NCBI RefSeq assembly: GCF_000801955.1
Contig: NZ_JSZO01000030.1
Location: 1-64,000 of the forward strand
DNA: 64,000 nt
Direction: 5' to 3'
Source of the DNA: Ralstonia sp. A12
GTDB taxonomy: Bacteria > Pseudomonadota > Gammaproteobacteria > Burkholderiales > Burkholderiaceae
How positions within the stretch are numbered: position 1 is the first letter of the stretch; each line of letters starts with the position of its first letter. Under the pieces are notes generated by a model. That model was not told the origin of the DNA, did not search any database, and saw only the letters and a list, made by a program, of their open reading frames with translations. A program made the translations under genes and the position numbers. Shown here in pieces: positions 63,243 through 64,000 of this stretch.

Positions 63243-63719
63243 ATGAACTCCCGTCTCTCCTCCCTCTTCTCCCGCCGCGCTGCACTGGCCCTGGTGGCTA
63301 CGCTGTCGGCTTCCGCAACCCTGCTGTCGGCCCAACCGGCTGCTGCTGCGGAGCAACCCAACTTCAACGCACCGGCCGCCACGCAGGCTGGCCGCTTCGA
63401 CCCATACACCCAAGGCGCAGATCGTCAGGCAGACACCTACGGCTATCTGTCCCGCGCCGGTGACCGCTTCGACCCGTACAGCCAGGGCGCTGACCGCCAG
63501 GCAGACACCTACGGTTATCTGTCCCGCGCGGGTGATCGCTTCGACCCGTATAGCCAGGGCGCTGACCGCCAGGCCGATACGTACGGCTACGTGGCATGGA
63601 AGAACGATCGCTTTGACCCATACAGCCAAGGTGCCGATCGTCAAGCAGACACCTACGGTTACGTGGCCTGGAATGGTGACGCGAGTTACCCGAACGGTGG
63701 TGCTACCTCGCGCGCATAA
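63243..63719 (+). CDS. Secreted protein made of four 24-residue tandem repeats
   Basis: The 158-residue product has a signal peptide (cleavage about AAAA/EQP, residue 37-39). Four perfect-length repeats then run at residues 51-146 with the core RFDPYSQGADRQADTYGY and a variable end (LSRAGD twice, then VAWKND, then VAWNGD), and a short tail. The repeat is rich in Asp, Tyr and Gln and lacks Cys, so a surface, matrix or ligand-binding role is possible. I do not recognise the family. Ribosome site AAGGAAA lies 5 nt before the ATG, and a strong terminator follows, so it is likely monocistronic. Confidence 0.75.
   Translation: MNSRLSSLFSRRAALALVATLSASATLLSAQPAAAAEQPNFNAPAATQAGRFDPYTQGADRQADTYGYLSRAGDRFDPYSQGADRQADTYGYLSRAGDRFDPYSQGADRQADTYGYVAWKNDRFDPYSQGADRQADTYGYVAWNGDASYPNGGATSRA
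63393..63680 (+). repeat. Four 72-bp in-frame tandem repeats
   Basis: The four 72-bp units encode the repeats of the secreted protein. They differ at scattered positions, several of them synonymous, so they are old enough to have diverged and are kept in frame. Confidence 0.9.
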
Positions 63720-63749
63720 ATCGCTTCTCTGATTTCTCCTCCCTTGTTG

Positions 63750-63780
63750 TGGCGTGACTGAACAGGTCACGCTTTTTTTT
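63750..63780 (+). terminator. Rho-independent terminator after the repeat-protein gene
   Basis: Stem GCGTGAC/GTCACGC (63752-63758, 63766-63772) has a 7-nt loop and eight T residues (63773-63780). Confidence 0.9.
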
Positions 63781-63820
63781 GGGGGGGGCGGGGCGGATAG
63801 CCTGAGCGCGCAGGCATGGG

Positions 63821-64000
63821 CGCCGAGCCTAGAGACTCAAATGCGGAGCAAAAAGCCCGGAGTGTCGAGTTCAAAGAGCCAGATGCGAGTGAAAAAGCTC
63901 GGAGCGCCGAGCTCAAAGACTCAAGCGCCGAGCAAAAAGCTCGGAGTGTCGAGCTCAAAGAGCCAGATGCCGAGCAAAAAAGCTCGGAGTGCGGAGCTAA
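63821..64000. repeat. 42-bp tandem repeat array of small hairpins, cut by the window end
   Basis: Three 42-bp units (63841-63882, 63883-63924, 63925-63966), a degenerate lead-in and a 34-nt partial fourth unit are visible. Each holds a CCGAGC-AAAAA-GCTCGG-type hairpin followed by a GAGCTCAAAGA-type stretch. As 42 is a multiple of three, both strands stay open: plus from an ATG at 63816 as a charged AEQKARSVELKEPD repeat, minus as a LRAFCSALESLSS-type repeat. The fourth unit has six A instead of five, which shifts the frame. Whether any of it is coding cannot be decided here. Confidence 0.6.

Noticed and set aside
63393-64000. CRISPR array
   Set aside because: The repeats are direct tandem units without unique spacers; one set is in-frame coding and the other is contiguous 42-bp repeats.

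Overview
The window is GC-rich, densely coded DNA from a Burkholderiaceae bacterium. Gene content and layout fit Ralstonia best: a BpeEF-OprC-type efflux operon with a divergent LysR gene, a T6SS vgrG/Rhs island, and an NfrAB/Alg exopolysaccharide operon. This placement is inferred from protein resemblance; no rRNA or tRNA gene is visible in the window.

Layout. 1-248 holds a long hairpin element and a terminator. 249-6955 (minus strand) carries a penicillin-acylase-family Ntn hydrolase, a hybrid sensor kinase, an MFS exporter and a small unknown gene. 7288-7554 is a 267-bp MITE-like element with 31-bp terminal inverted repeats, directly in front of a dodecin gene. 7877-11685 holds divergent phosphoesterase and di-haem cytochrome c peroxidase lipoprotein genes. 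11795-15924 holds a TerC/CBS membrane protein and a minus-strand AraC, EamA and B3/B4-domain set. 16161-19060 is a two-component system with a Spy/CpxP-like protein, probably for envelope or metal stress. 19090-21465 holds a universal stress protein, an AraC regulator and two secreted unknowns. A probable structured RNA (21890-22016) lies before a PAS/GAF/GGDEF/EAL c-di-GMP enzyme and a small membrane protein. 25705-28461 is a molybdate module (modE, a flavodoxin, modC, modB) with no modA and a ModE-box-like operator.

The most interesting part is 30285-45706, one plus-strand operon of eleven genes after a 1.7-kb non-coding stretch. It joins a WecB epimerase (UDP-ManNAc supply), a BcsB-like periplasmic protein, an NfrB-type glycosyltransferase with MshEN (c-di-GMP receptor) modules and an NfrA-type outer-membrane TPR/barrel protein. 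These are followed by alginate-type O-acylation genes (AlgF-, AlgJ-, AlgX- and AlgI-like), a DltC-like carrier protein, a DltA-like D-alanine ligase and a TIM-barrel-like secreted protein. Together they predict a c-di-GMP-controlled ManNAc-type exopolysaccharide that is O-acetylated and possibly D-alanylated. I know of no named system with this combination.

Next comes an orphan T6SS effector island (46087-54484): VgrG, an EagR/DcrB chaperone, an Rhs-PAAR effector with a PD-(D/E)xK-like nuclease tip, a putative immunity protein and a TPR protein. Then come an RND efflux operon (llpE-bpeE-bpeF-oprC type, minus strand) with a divergent LysR regulator, and a secreted protein built of four 24-residue repeats. 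The window ends in a 42-bp tandem-repeat array made of small hairpins.
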